Source: Oreochromis niloticus
Taxonomy: Eukaryota; Chordata; Actinopteri; Cichliformes; Cichlidae
DNA length: 64,000 nucleotides
Reading direction: 5' to 3'
Assembly: GCF_001858045.2 (NCBI RefSeq)
Contig: NC_031967.2
Location: 71,247,877 to 71,311,876, forward strand
In this document: piece by piece, positions 44,553-56,319 of the stretch
Position numbering within the stretch: position 1 is the first letter of the stretch
How the letters are laid out: the number at the start of each line of letters is the position of its first letter
The notes under the pieces: model-generated
Told to the model about the DNA's origin: nothing
Database searches by the model: none
Seen by the model: the letters and a program-made list of their open reading frames with translations, nothing else
Program-made: the position numbers and the translations under genes

Positions 44553-44902
44553 TGACTTGAACCTTTAAAACTGATAAAACTTTATAAGCTAATCAAGTGA
44601 GACAATAAACCATTTTAAACTTTTTTTTAAACTTGATATTTAAACCTGATATTCAGGTAAATTCCACTGAGTTGAGTTTATTTGACCTGAAGACTTAAAC
44701 TGAGAAGGTACAGTGCACAATAAGCACAGCTTTAATCATCATTTGTATTTAGCAAGCTGAACTGAATCATGCCAGCTTAAAAGCAGAAGCACCAGGGTTA
44801 CTATGGCCATGGATTGACATTGTCCTGTAGAGAATCATAAGGAACAACGTGACATCTGAATGCTGAGCTGTATCTTCAGCACGAGTTAGGTTTGTTGCTT
44901 AC

Positions 44903-45247
44903 CTTTTACCAGCAGCTGTACATCTCCCAGTATTAGTAGTTCTCTCCCATCACTGATGGTGCAGGTGTACTTGCCAGTGTCAGGCTCTGTTGGTTTTCTC
45001 AGAGTGAGGCTGAAGTCTCCAGTGTCCAAAGCAGCTGACCTCATAAGTGTGCGTCTGCTGTAATGCCGGTTTTGCCCTTTAAGATCATCTTTTTCTTTTT
45101 GTTTGTGGACAAAGTTGGGATTGAGATCGATGCGACTCCACATCACTGTGGGGTCTTCTGGTATATGATTAGAGTAGTGGCAGGGTAATGTGACAGACTG
45201 TATACCTCCATACACTTCCACCACCACAGCCTGGGCAGGGTGGGACA
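44903..45247 (-). CDS. Ig V-set exon 1
   Basis: 345-nt exon, phase 1-1, acceptor ccttccag, donor gtaagc. V-set features: strand-B VTLPCHY, strand-C VMWSRI, GDFSLTLRKP, and DTGKYTCTI. Both disulfide Cys are present. Resembles butyrophilin/B7-type and related fish V-set receptors. No transmembrane or tail exon was found between it and the NLR start exon. Phase fits the leader at 50468-50498. Confidence 0.85.
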
Positions 45248-45479
45248 CTGGAAGGACAAATAAACATAAGTCAGCGGCGCTCACACCAGCGAGAGTACTG
45301 ACAGGGACTGGACTGAGTCACTGAGAAGGAGCATATTTCTCCCATATAGGCTTTTCTTCTTTTTTTTTTAACTTTCTTTTTTTTTAGCATTATCTCTTTT
45401 ATTGAGAAAGCAATTGAACATAACAGTAGTATGGCTTTTTACACTGTTTCTGCTTTCACATTTTTAAACTTGTAATTGA

Positions 45480-45790
45480 AAAGAAAAAAAAGAAAAAAGA
45501 AAAGAAAGGGAAAAAAGTGGCCAGTAGGATATACAAAAGTCTTTTATCATTAGAATTCAATTTATCCACTGGTGTGTTACACAGAAATGTGGTCTCAAAG
45601 GTTAAAGGAAAAACAAATGAAAAAATATTTTGTAGATGTTCATGGATTAGAGACCAATACTGGTGAATAACTTTGCAATCCCAAAAGATATGGAAATGGT
45701 TAGCTCCATCTCCCCCACATCTCCAACAAGTGTCACCAGTTTCCCGATATCTTTGTTGAGCAGGGGTGATGAAAAATGGAAAGAGGCTTT
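45480..45790 (-). mobile_element. L1-type LINE C-terminal fragment
   Basis: Complement reads GDTCWRCGGDGANHFHIFWD then CKVIHQYW, the Cys-rich zinc-binding end of L1/Tx1-type ORF2. A small L2 scrap (gagagtactgacagggactg) lies at 45,288-45,350. Confidence 0.7.
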
Positions 45791-46288
45791 TCTTTCAACA
45801 TCTCAGAGAAATTATTTGACTGAATGGATGTAAAAATTATCCAGGTAATTTTTTCTAATGTAACACCTTTGTTTGTCATTCATATTTTTTATCTACCATA
45901 GATAGTGACAGTTAACCATGTCACACTGTGATTAAGCCTTTTAAGCTGCCCCAGCAGCCTTGATATATTGCAACGTAACTAAGGGGTCGTCTGATCCAGC
46001 CCTAACTACAGTGGGATGATATTTGAGAAGTGAAATGAAGTTTATTGGATTTACAGAAAGTGTGCAATAATTGTTTAAACAAAATCAGGCAGGTGCATAA
46101 ATTTGGGCACTGTTGTCATTTTATTGATTCCAAAACCTTTAGAACTAATTATTGGAACTCAAATTGGCTTGGTAAGCTCAGTGAGCCCTGACCTACATAC
46201 ACAGGTGAATCCAATAATGAGAAAGAATATTTAAAGGGGTCAATTGTAAGTTTCCCTCCTCTTTTCATTTTCTCTGAAGAGTAGCAAC

Positions 46289-46485
46289 ATGGGGGTCTCA
46301 AAACAACTCTCAAATGACCTGAAGACAAAGATTGTTCACCATCATGGTTCAGGGGAAGGATACAGAAAGCTGTCTCAGAGATGTAAGCTGTCTGTTTCCA
46401 CAGGTAGGAACATGTTGAGAAAATGGAAGACCACAGGCTCACTTCAAGTTAAGGCTCGAAGTGGCAGACCAAGAAAAATCTCTTA
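46289..46485 (+). pseudogene. Tc1-like transposase, paired-type HTH part
   Basis: MGVSKQLSNDLKTKIVHHHG, YRKLSQRCKLSVSTGRNML, KARSGRPRKIS: the N-terminal DNA-binding region and GRPR hook of a Tc1 transposase, cut by the MITE immediately afterwards. Confidence 0.8.
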
Positions 46486-47191
46486 GGCTACGTTCACACT
46501 GCAGGTCTTAATGCTCAATTCCGATTTTTTGATCAAATCCGATTTTTTTGTCTGCTTGTTCACACTACAAATAAAATGCGACATCAAACGCACTCTAGTG
46601 TGAACGATCAAAGCGGCCCGCATGCGCAAAAGAAGACGTCACACACAACTCGCTCTGTTTAGACCCAGAGCAAACAATATTGTTTGACTGATTGCCCTTA
46701 ATATAAAGACTTCGGACTTTATGTTTCCCAATTTTTGCTTTAAGTTATTTTGTTATTTACATAATAATGCAAATAACCTAATAATGATCCTTATTGCTGT
46801 TTTAGAGGAGCGGTGCTTCAAAGGATAGTTGCAGATTTCTCTCAGAATCTGCAGATTATACAGTACAAATAAAATGTTCACGTCATCTTCCCAACAGTTT
46901 CACTAACATCTACACTGGATGGCCAGGAAGCGTTCGCGATGTCTTCTCCGGCGCTGATAATTGGCGTCTGTCTTGTGTCAGTGACGTAACAGATGGATTT
47001 AATGCGACTTGACCGTTCACACAGCAGTCGCTTTCTAAAACATCGGATATGTATCGGATTCAGTACCACATACGAAAGTGACCCAGATCGGATTTGTGCC
47101 GTTCACACTGTCATACCATGATCGGATATGGGTCGCATAGGGTCAAAAAAATCGGATTTGATGCGCTTTCGCCTGCAGTGTGAACGTAGCC
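46486..47191. mobile_element. MITE with perfect 20-bp terminal inverted repeats
   Basis: GGCTACGTTCACACTGCAGG at one end and its exact complement at the other; 706 bp, no ORF, repeated cggattt/gatcggat motifs. Flanks tta/ata suggest a 3-bp target as in PIF/Harbinger, but the class is uncertain. Confidence 0.8.
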
Positions 47192-47360
47192 ATATAGACA
47201 GAAGCGACGAATGGTGAGAACAGTCAGAGTCACTTTACACAAGGAGATGCTGTATGTGAGAGTGATGCAGAGGAAGCCTTTTCTCTGCCCACAGCACAAA
47301 CAGAGCTGCTTGAGGTATACTGAAGCACATTTGGACAAGCCAGCTTCATTCTGAAATAAG

Positions 47361-47925
47361 GTGCTGTGGACTGATGAAACTAAAATTGAGTTATTTGGGC
47401 ATAACAAGGGGCGTAATGCATGGAGGAAAAAGAACACCGCATCCCAAGAAAAACACCTGCTACCTACAGTAAAATATGGTGGTGGTTCCATCATGCTGTG
47501 GGGCTGTGTGGCCAGTGCAGGGACTGGGAATCTTGTCAAAGTTGAGGGACACATGGATTCCACTCAGTATCAGCAGATTCTGGAGACCAATGTCCAGGAA
47601 TCAGTGACAAAGCTGAAGCTGCGCCAGGGCTGGATCTTTCAACAAGACAACGACCCGAAACACTGCTCAAAATCCACTAAGGCATTCATTGCAGAGGAAC
47701 AAGTCCCCAGTCTCAGCCCCCAGACCTGAATATTATTGAAAATCTGTGGTGTGAGTTAAAGAGAGCTGTCCATGCTCAAAGGCCATCAAACCTGAATGAA
47801 CTAGAGATGTTTTGTAAAGAGGAATGGTCCAAAATACCTTCAACCACAATCCAGACTCTCATTGGAACCTACAGGAAGCGTTTAGAGGCTGTAATTTCTG
47901 CAAAAGGCAGATCTACTAAATATTG
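47361..47925 (+). pseudogene. Tc1-like transposase, DDE part
   Basis: LWTDETKIELFG (first catalytic Asp), GGGSIMLWGC, FQQDNDPKHC (second Asp), then a frameshift near 47,707, and SPDLNIIENLWCELKRA (Glu). Catalytic residues survive but the frame does not. Confidence 0.8.
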
Positions 47926-48734
47926 ATTTCATTTCTTTTTTTGTGGTGTCCAAATTTATGCACCTGCCTGATTTTGTTTAAACAATTATTGCACACTTTC
48001 TGTAAATCCAATAAACTTCATTTCACTTCTCAAATATCACTGTGTGTGTCTCCTATATGATACATTTAACTGACATTTTTTATTGTAACAACCAACGAGT
48101 TATACAGGAAAATAATAACTATTAACAAGGTTGGCCAAACTTTTGCATCCCACTGTATATTTCTTTAGCAAAAAGGAAAGTTTTAAACATAATATTAAAA
48201 GCAGCGTGTCCATAAAAGGATCAATTCTTTTAAGATAAGAAAAGATGGGGCCTGATTATTTAAGACCTTGTATGTGAGGAGCAGTTTTTTGAATTCAATT
48301 CTGAATTTAACAGGAAGCCAATGAAGGGAAGCCAATACAGGAGAAATGTGCTCTCTCTTTCCAAAGTAATGCCAGCCAGAGTAAGAATCAGGTTAAAAAT
48401 TATCATGACATTCACTCCATGATAAGTTGTCATGTCCTAATACTGTTACACCTTACTATCATTATAGTACAGACAGTATAGACAGTAGTAATATTTTACT
48501 GTCATATAAACAACAGTAAAGTATTGTTACATTATACCTAAATATCTGAAAATTGTTTAAAAAATGTTAAAAATATCTGCTGCTAACAGAATGAACCAAC
48601 ACCCAAACTCAATGGCAGCTAAAACATCTAATGTGTCACGAGATGCTAGCTGCTGATACAGAAAGAAGATTATTTTCAGTTCCAAGAAAAAGTTTCGATT
48701 ATAAAACACAGGCATGTTTACTCTTAAAAAACTG

Positions 48735-48965
48735 TAATATGTTTCAGCATAAAAGCCATAAACACACGTCATGTACATGCTGGCTCTTTGGTTTACCAAA
48801 ATTCCAGCTGGGATGAGACTGGAAGACTTCAACAGTGGTGTTAATGGGAAAGTTAAAGACTGTGCTGTGACTTTGGTGAAGGAAGAGCTCCATGTTTCCT
48901 GTCTCCATGTAGTCAGCCACCAAGTTCTGTTCTTTACATGTTGTTCTGTGACTACAGCAGAGAGT
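48735..48965. repeat. Third partial copy of the duplicated block
   Basis: Matches 8,796-9,030 of copy A (caacagtggtg..., agctccat..., ctccatgtagtcagcc...). Only the part upstream of the leader exon is recognisable; no third leader was found nearby. Confidence 0.6.
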
Positions 48966-49794
48966 TTGTCTCCTTCTTGGTCAGAGACATGCAGACTGTT
49001 ATTTGATCAAAGGTTGATAAAACTCACAAAGACAACATGACTGTAGCTACAAACCTTAAATTATTTCACATCAGTGCTCTTCTATCATCAGGAACCATCA
49101 AACCCTCCGCATCAAACCTGGAGACAGTGCAGTGTCTAAAAAGAGCGTCAAACATACAAAGACACCAGAAAATCACTTTTTTTTTTAGTCCACACCACCC
49201 AAAAAATGGGAAAAGTTCATAAAAAAGGAGTGAAGTCTAAAGAATCCTTAAACCCTGACATTTAGTGCTCTGTCATTTACAAAGACTGAAATTAAATCTC
49301 ACAGAAAAATGGAGATTTTTTAGTATAAATACTTAAACTACCTGAGGTTTAACTGTAAATATACCAAGCAAGTATGATAAATAACAATAACAGAGTCTAA
49401 TGCTGAGTCCAAGCCTCCAGGCTAAAACGTTTACCAAGACTTGATGTCCTAGTTACCACATCAGGTGCCCTCTTTTTCTTATTTCCTTCCCTGCTGTGGG
49501 GTCATGTGGAGAGTATTGGGGGAGAGGTGAAGGTCATCTTCCCTCCAGGCAGGATGGTGGTGCTTCAGTGCCACAGAGCACGTCATCGAGCTACTGATGC
49601 AGTCAGTAAAAGGGTGGAGCTCCTCAGTGTGGAGATCCCAGCACTGTGTGATGACTGTGAGGTTAGTGAAGTTCAAAATGTGCTCTCAGAAAGTGAACTT
49701 AGGTGAACATCATAATGAGACTGGTGAAACTTCTGGCCTTAAAAACTGACAGATCCTTGGGGTCTACTTTCCAGGCCACTAAACTTTAACCTGG
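48966..49794. other. No clear feature
   Basis: A frame at 49,506-49,706 (plus; EVKVIFPPGRMVVLQCH) faintly resembles an Ig strand A-B region, but no domain follows. Confidence 0.4.
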
Positions 49795-50467
49795 TTAGTT
49801 ACCAAGTTCACAGATTTAGAGGAGAGCTGCTGATAATGGATGTGACTGAAGGTGCTTGACACAGGATCCACATTCGGACAGCTAGCAGTCAGAGCTGGGT
49901 GAGTCTCCTGCCCTGCTCCACCCGAGCTCTGTTTCCCTACTGGCAGTAATACTCGTGGGATCAGAGACTCGGACCTATAAGCAGAGAGTCGTTCCAGACT
50001 GTCCTGTCCTGGGGTTCATAGTACAATCTACAGCATCAAAGACTGTCATTATTAACAGCCCGTGGTGCTCTTTCCTTATTCTGTATTTAGTTTAGAAATG
50101 GTGCAAAATTCTTTTATGGATACAAATTTTGTGACTATTAAGTTACGTCATTGAATTTACATGTAATGTATGTACACGTTTGGCCCCGTGTAGATTAAAG
50201 AACATCCAAATCATATTAAAGCCTGGGCGCCTAATTCTTGTTTTAAACTCAGTAAAGGTGGATGCTGTACAATCTTTCCACCCTAAAAACAAACAGGTCA
50301 AATCATCAAACCCTCCAAGTTACCAGCATATTCATGCCCATTCTGACCACAACTCTGACTAGATTATAAATAATGATCACAATCACTGCATCATTAACAG
50401 TAACAGCATTTCTCATGTATAAATACAGTAAATGATTCATATATAACACCTGTGATAATAACATTAC

Positions 50468-50498
50468 AGTTCATGAGGAGCAGAAATAGCAGAAACAT
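50468..50498 (-). CDS. Leader exon of an Ig V-set gene, copy B
   Basis: Same 31-nt leader as copy A (MFLLFLLLMN, one base left), donor gtaatg kept despite a change just before it. Five kilobases downstream on the same strand is a phase-compatible V-set exon (44903-45247), so these two may be the start of one gene. The gap holds an L2 remnant, a Tc1-like element and an L1 fragment. Confidence 0.6.
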
Positions 50499-50611
50499 CT
50501 TCAGCCTGGTGCTTCTGTCAAATCTTCAGCAAACACAATGAAACAACCTAAACTCACTGACAGCCAGAACAGCTAACATGTCACCAGAAACTGCTGACGC
50601 ACAAAGAAAAG

Positions 50612-50626
50612 TTTACTTTCACTTCC
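50612..50626 (-). promoter_or_regulatory. IRF/ISRE-like site, copy B
   Basis: Complement GGAAGTGAAAGTAAA, identical to the copy A site, about 115 nt upstream of the leader ATG at 50498. Conservation in both duplicates while nearby bases changed supports function, though the evidence is only sequence similarity. Confidence 0.45.
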
Positions 50627-52163
50627 AGAACAGTGTCTGTGTGTGAATCACAACTCAGGAACAATGAGACACGAGGGTACTGCAGACACTGGAAACAACA
50701 TCTCACCGATTTCATAGTTAGACAGTAAAAGTTGTTCAGATTTTTTACAGTGTAACATTAGATAATACCTGTTTGTCCAATTCAAACATCAGATTAAACT
50801 TCAATGTTTTCTTTACACACAAACTCACTGGCTTCACTTTAAGTTAGTGATGAAGTGGACTGATGTGTCTTTACTACAAATATAAACACATTTCATTGTT
50901 TCTGAAGACGATCAAAGTAAAAAATTCAATAACACTCTATGAACTCACATCTTGACTCAGTTCCTGTTCTTGCTTCCCATCTTTAAACTTCTCCTTTTCT
51001 GTCTCAGTTTGAAACACAGGCCCTTTTATTGTTGTTAACTAAGTGTAAGGACGCGTGTGCGTGATGTATCGTGGGCTGTGATATAGTTCCTCAAGTGGCC
51101 TGTGTGGGTAAGACAGGAAGGATCCAAGAAAAAAGACGAGGGACCCTCAGAGGCGCTCTGTGTGTAATAATCTAGCTGATCCTTGTGAAGGAAACACTCC
51201 ATATGTTGATATTTTATCTCCTTGTAATCAGTCAGCAGGTTATATTTTATTACACAGCAAACTCAAAACTGTATTTGTGACTACAGCACAGAGCTCATCT
51301 GTAAGTGTACGGGGTTACAGTCCATCTCAGTTAAATGCTTGCAGGCTGCTGCCATGATGTCTGTACTGTTGTTTGACCTCTTCAAAAGCTAAATCATACT
51401 CACACAGAAAACAAGCCCAAGGACACACTGATGTAATGTGTCTGTAGCTAGCAGGAAATCTCACTAACTGAAGGATTAATCTATTTTCTGTTAAGTTTAC
51501 TGAAGCTTGTCTAAAAGCAAAACAAGAGGCAGAGCCCAGACTGATTTATTGATTTTTTAAAAGGAGGCTGTCTCTGTGATCATTTACACTAAAACCATCT
51601 TAACCAAAACATTTACAGCACTTGTTGTCAGTACATTTGTTCTTAAACTTGGAGATACTTCAGAATCAGTCATCTTCCTTTGCTGCAGCCACGTCTCTCA
51701 TCAGCTGTGGGTTTATGAAGGCTGAATGTTTCTGAGGATCAGAATATGGACGAGTGTTTCACACGTGGATGTCATACAGTAAACAAAGACATGTTTATTC
51801 TTTACACACCATGAGTCAGCTCAAAGGTGTGCAGAGAAGCCTTTGTTCTTGGACTCAAACAAACCCAGAAACCAATTACTTATCAGACATGGTCTAAAAC
51901 TTCTAGCTTGTTAATGTTTGTTTGTGTGCTTTTATTTTGAACATGTTAAAATAATAAAACAACTAAAAAAAAACACATCAACCAAAACAGCACAAGGAGA
52001 ACAAAATAATCATAATCTAATATCCTAATCCTAATAAAAAAATTGAACTAATTTAATCCCACCCCTTCCTTCTTTTTCTACCAGTAATCCTGTTTATCCA
52101 ATCAAAAATCCTTCCTTTAAACATGTTTTTGATAAAAATCATTCTGAGTTACAGTTTACCTGT

Positions 52164-53605
52164 GCTGATCCTTCTTTGCTTTCCAGTTACAGACCCATCT
52201 CAAAACTACCTTTTATTGCCAAGATTTTAGAAAAGGTTGTGGCCAAGCAACTCACGGATTTTCTAGATGAACACAACGTCCTTGATAAATTTCAATCTGG
52301 CTTTTGTAAGGCTCACTCTACCGAAACTGCACTTCTTAGAGTGTCTAATGATATTTTGATGAATTACGATGCTGGAGAGTGCACTGTTTTGATGTTGCTG
52401 GTTCTGACCTCTGCTTTTGACACCATTGATCATCTTATTTTGTTAGATAGATTAAACCACTGGGTGGGTGTATCGGGTACCACATTGGAATGGTTTAAAT
52501 CCTATTTGTCAAATCGATCTTTCTCTGCGGCTACCTCTAAGTTCAGGTCCTCCATCAGCTCTCTTGCCTATGGGGTGCCTCAGGGCTCTGTCTTGGGACC
52601 ATTATTGTTTTTGTTGTATTTACTCCCTCTTCTTCAACTTCTTAGCTCTTTCTCTGATATTTCATATCATTGTTATGCAGATGATATTCAGCTATATCTC
52701 TCTTTTAGGCCACCTGATGTTTCTAAGCTCCAAATCTTGCAGTCCTGCTTAGATTCCGTTAGAGATTGGCTGGCTGGTAACTACCTTCAACTAAATGCTG
52801 ATAAAACGGAAATCATTGTCTTTGCTCCTGAGAAATTTGTTCCCCTCGTGGTTAAAAATCTAGGCCCTCTTGCTTCTTATATTAAATCATCCATTAGGAA
52901 CCTTGGTGTTACATTTGATCCAGCTCTGATGCTGGACACACACGTTAAATCTTTGGTTCGCTCTTGTTTTTACCATTTAAGAAATATCGCTAAGCTGAGT
53001 CCCACTGTGTCACGTTCCGAATTGGAAATGATTATTCATGCTTTTGTTTCATCTCGCTTAGACTATTGTAATTCCTTGTTTACTTGCTTAAGTAATGCCT
53101 CCCTGGAACGACTGCAGGGTGTTCAGAATGCTGCTGCTAGGCTTCTGATAAAGCATCACAAATACTCCCCTGCTGATTCAACTGCATTGGCTCCCTGTCA
53201 AGTTCAGGGTCCAATTTAAGATCATAATCATGACTTATAGGGCCCTGCACAGTGTAGCTCCAACTTACTTAAGTGATCTTCTTCTTTCTTATCACCCCAG
53301 CAGGTCCCTGAGGTCCTGTGATCAGGGCTTGCTGGTTGTCCCTCATACAAGGTTAAAAACAAAAGGTGACAGAGCGTTTGTATCAGTGGCTCCCAGACTC
53401 TGGAACTCGCTCCCTTTGAGTTTGAGATCTGTGGACTCAGTCATGTCTTTTAAAAAGCAGTTAGAAACCTATCTGTTTAAACTCGCTTTTGGTTAATTTT
53501 GTTTTGTTTTGGATTTTAATGTCTGTTTTCTGCCTCTGTAAAGCACTTTGTGATTTTTATCTTGAAAGGTGCTATATAAATAAAATTTTACTTACTTTAC
53601 TTACT
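52164..53605 (+). mobile_element. L2-type (Maui-like) LINE, 5' truncated
   Basis: RT from SSYRPISKLPFIAKILEKVV through FQSGFCKAHSTETALL, GVPQGSVLGPLLF, CYADDIQLYLSF and SRLDYCNSLFTC; after a frameshift near 53,160 the C-terminus continues (MTYRALHSVAPTYLSDLLLS, APRLWNSLPLSLRS). Tail gctatataaataaaatttta then (CTTA)n. In motif A the catalytic Asp of LDLSAAFD is Val (LVLTSAFD), so RT would be inactive. Confidence 0.85.
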
Positions 53606-54789
53606 GACGTCTACAGCTGAACAGGACTAGAACATTTTTAGATGTAATAAATAATAAAGAATACAGTGTTAACTGTAAAGTAAGACGTGGCCTATAATGG
53701 GTTTACTTTGAGATTGGAGACATTATGTAGACTGTATTTATGTGATTAGGAGTTTGTAAGATTAGGCCTGTATTTAAAAAGCAAACTGAGGTCACGAATC
53801 AAAGGGGAAATTCAACTAGCTCTTCGTCATCATCATCATCCTCTTCCCCCTCCTGACGGAGAGACAGAGAGGAGGAAGGCTGGATACTGCCAGGCATATT
53901 ACAGAAAGGCCTACTGGGTTAGGATATATGTAATATGCCTGTGCAGTGAATTCATTCCCTATATTTATTTTCACTCCCCCAAAGTTCCCAAAAAGTTTTC
54001 TCCAGTTATATTGTAGACCAAAAATACCTAAATTAAATACATATGTACAACATTAAATAATTACTTAGTTAATTTAAACATAATATTAACTAGACTAGAC
54101 TTTTTCTGGAGAAATACCAGTGGGACTGTTCCTGATGGTGAACTTGGTCGACTGTGAGGTAAAAAGTTGGTGATAAAGAGGCCAACTAACAAAGTGGAAG
54201 TGAGATGGATAATAAATACATGAACAGCTACTTTAACAGGTCACACGTGTCCTGTTCCTGAGACAGCAGGTACTCTGACGTCATGGAAACGCTCTTCACC
54301 ATCACTGCTGGAGAACATTCACAGTGTGTAGTAAAGCCGTCCCTCTGCAGCAGGGAAGCTTTTAGTACACATGAAAATGTTCACAGTTTTCTGTGTGAGG
54401 AAAAATAAAGACCTCTGTGTAAAGTTGTTGTGTAATCACTATATAGAAAAAAAAAAAGATGTCATTGTGAAAACTGTCCCATGTTGTACCTGAACTCACG
54501 ACCTTCCACATGCAAGTGGTAACTTTAAAACTAAGTAAAAGCTTCTTGGTATTAAAAAATGCAGAAACAATGAGGCTGACAGATAAAATAACTGCAGGAG
54601 AGGAACCAATAAATAATCAATGAATCAGTGGAATAATTCTATTTGTTCTTAAACATTCACAAACAGTCAGCCAGGTTTTTCTTCCAAATACTTCCAGCAT
54701 GCAGATCAGCTGTGAACCTGATACTCTTCTTCATCTTCTGATTGATCAACACTCTCCACAGTAACGTCACTCTTAACCAAACACACAGA

Positions 54790-54881
54790 TCAAACTGATT
54801 GATCAGCCATCAGAGGAGTCGGATCAATGGAGCTGCTTCTGTTCCTGATGTCCCCTGTTTGATCCTGGACCTGAACTCTCC
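54790..54881 (-). CDS. Cytoplasmic-tail-like terminal exon of the Ig gene
   Basis: 92-nt exon with acceptor tcctctgcag. Joined in phase after V-set exon 2 it reads GRVQVQDQTGDIRNRSSS, then IDPTPLMADQSV and TGA. This Ser/Arg-rich tail resembles the C-termini of fish butyrophilin-like/V-set proteins. A transmembrane exon would be expected between V-set and tail, but only 85 bp, largely a CA repeat, separates them; either the product is not membrane-anchored here or the TM exon was lost. Confidence 0.6.
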
Positions 54882-54906
54882 CTGCAGAGGAGACACAAGA
54901 CAGTCA

Positions 54907-54907
<1 letters not shown>

Positions 54908-54944
<37 letters not shown>
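54908..54944. repeat. (CA)n microsatellite
   Basis: About 18 CA units in the 85-bp intron between V-set exon 2 and the tail exon. Confidence 0.95.
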
Positions 54945-54947
<3 letters not shown>

Positions 54948-54966
54948 ACCAAATGAACCAACTAAC

Positions 54967-55290
54967 CTTTGAGAAACAGCATTTTCCTTCTGAGAATTTG
55001 ACAGCCATGCTTGACTTCACATCTGTATCTCCCACTGTCTTCATCTGTGGGGTCTTGGAGTGTCAGACTGAGGTCTCCAGTTTTTAGAGGGTCTTCATTC
55101 ATTGATGTACGGCCTCTGTAAACCTCGTCCTGTTTGTCAGGCTGGTCAGAGCCGTTCTCATACACGTGGACCTTCCTGGATTCATGTTCACAATATTCCC
55201 ACTCTACTGTGGCATCTTCAGGCAGGTTTCCTGTGGTTTCGAAGGGCAGCTGGACATGCTTCCCTCCCTCCTCCACCTCCACCACACAGT
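54967..55290 (-). CDS. Ig V-set exon 2 (first Cys lost)
   Basis: 324-nt exon, phase 1-1, acceptor ttcctcacag, donor gttagt. V-set pattern VVEVEEGGKHVQLPFETT, ATVEWEY, ENGSDQPDKQ, GDLSLTLQDP, DSGRYRCEV. The usual strand-B Cys (LPC) is Phe (LPF), so the canonical disulfide cannot form. Its donor phase fits the tail exon 86 bp downstream. Confidence 0.85.
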
Positions 55291-55406
55291 CTGTGAGGAA
55301 AACAAACAATATTACCTTCATAGAAAGCAGCTGCAGGTGTTCAGAGTTGTATATAAGGCTGAAGGACAGAAGCAGATCAGAGCAGAAGGCCAAAGCAGCT
55401 CTTTAA

Positions 55407-56309
55407 CCCTTTAAGACCTACCATAGAACCAAGTCCGCCAGAGCTTATATTATATTTTTACATGCTGTAGTGCCAATTTTGGGAGCATTTCAAGTTGCTA
55501 TACATCAATACAACCTTTATAGCCCAAATTTTATTAATATGTATGCATTAAGTGCATAGTAATTACATAAATTGCAAAAAAGTGCAATAAACTACAAAAA
55601 AATTGAAAATCGTTTTTGTTTTCTCGTTTTTGTTGATTTCTAGTTCGAGAAATTTAAGAGGCTTATCCCTCAAAACTGTAAATACAAAAAAGTTGCACAA
55701 ACTAGTTTCCCACCACAGGAAATTTATTTTGAGTGTCTTCATAGTTTTATTTTTGAAATACACCAATTTTTGTATACTGCAGGAAAAACGAAAATAAATA
55801 TTATAATGCAAATTTGCAAAAAAGCAGCAAATGCATCAAAATAAACTATTTCCAACAGTGCAATATGAGTCCTAAGGTTCTCAGAAATGACACAGAAAGT
55901 CATAAAGTCAAACATAACTTTTAAAAACACCAGTATAGGCTCATAAGGCCCTGATGGTAAAAAAACCCCACATTTCTGCCAAAATGACATCACTTCCGTT
56001 TTCGGGCAGGTAATGGCGGACATGCGATAGTTCGCACTGACGTCTATTCCAACGCAGGAAGTGTTATGAACAGCTGATCGGATCGGCAAAACGTGTTTCT
56101 GGAATATTATGTTTTTGTTGCTGCAAGTGCTTTTTATGCAGTTTTTGCAAAGCTATATGTGGAAGAAAACCGTGACCTAGGACAAGCTGATGGCGTGAGA
56201 TGTAAGTACAACTCCTCCGGTTTCATATGCAAAAAAAGTTATTGCTCTAGCTTATGTGGTTTCAGAGCTACCGGGATTTAAATGTAGTTGTGTAAACGGA
56301 TTTAAAGGG
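55407..56309. mobile_element. piggyBac-like MITE, 903 bp
   Basis: Flanked by TTAA (55403-55406, 56310-56313) with short inverted ends CCCTTTAA / TTAAAGGG. No transposase. Confidence 0.7.
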
Positions 56310-56319
56310 TTAAGCTTGT

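Larger units (their letters stand above)
46009..48155 (+). mobile_element. Tc1-like transposon carrying a nested MITE
   Basis: Flanked by TA (46007-46008, 48156-48157), ends CAGTGGGATG / CATCCCACTG. The 3' terminal repeat is about 210 bp; the 5' repeat lacks roughly 110 bp of it. Contains a disrupted transposase and the MITE at 46486-47191. Confidence 0.88.
45960..48400 (-). mobile_element. L2-type LINE remnant hosting a Tc1 insertion
   Basis: Flanks of the Tc1 element (ctgatccagccctaacta and tatttctttagcaaaaagga...) are contiguous in the related L2 copy at 21,712-21,760, so the two halves were one. The right part continues to 48,400 (complement of cctgttaaattcagaatt). Confidence 0.7.
49795..54095. 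repeat. Segmental duplication, copy B
   Basis: Sister of 919-11095. It lacks the piggyBac-like MITE, the hAT block and the second hAT found in copy A, so it shows their empty target sites, and carries its own L2-type LINE at 52,164-53,605. Confidence 0.8.

Noticed and set aside
49506..49706. Plus-strand Ig-like fragment (EVKVIFPPGRMVVLQCH)
   Set aside because: Only one strand-like motif, no WxR, DxGxYxC or splice sites around it.
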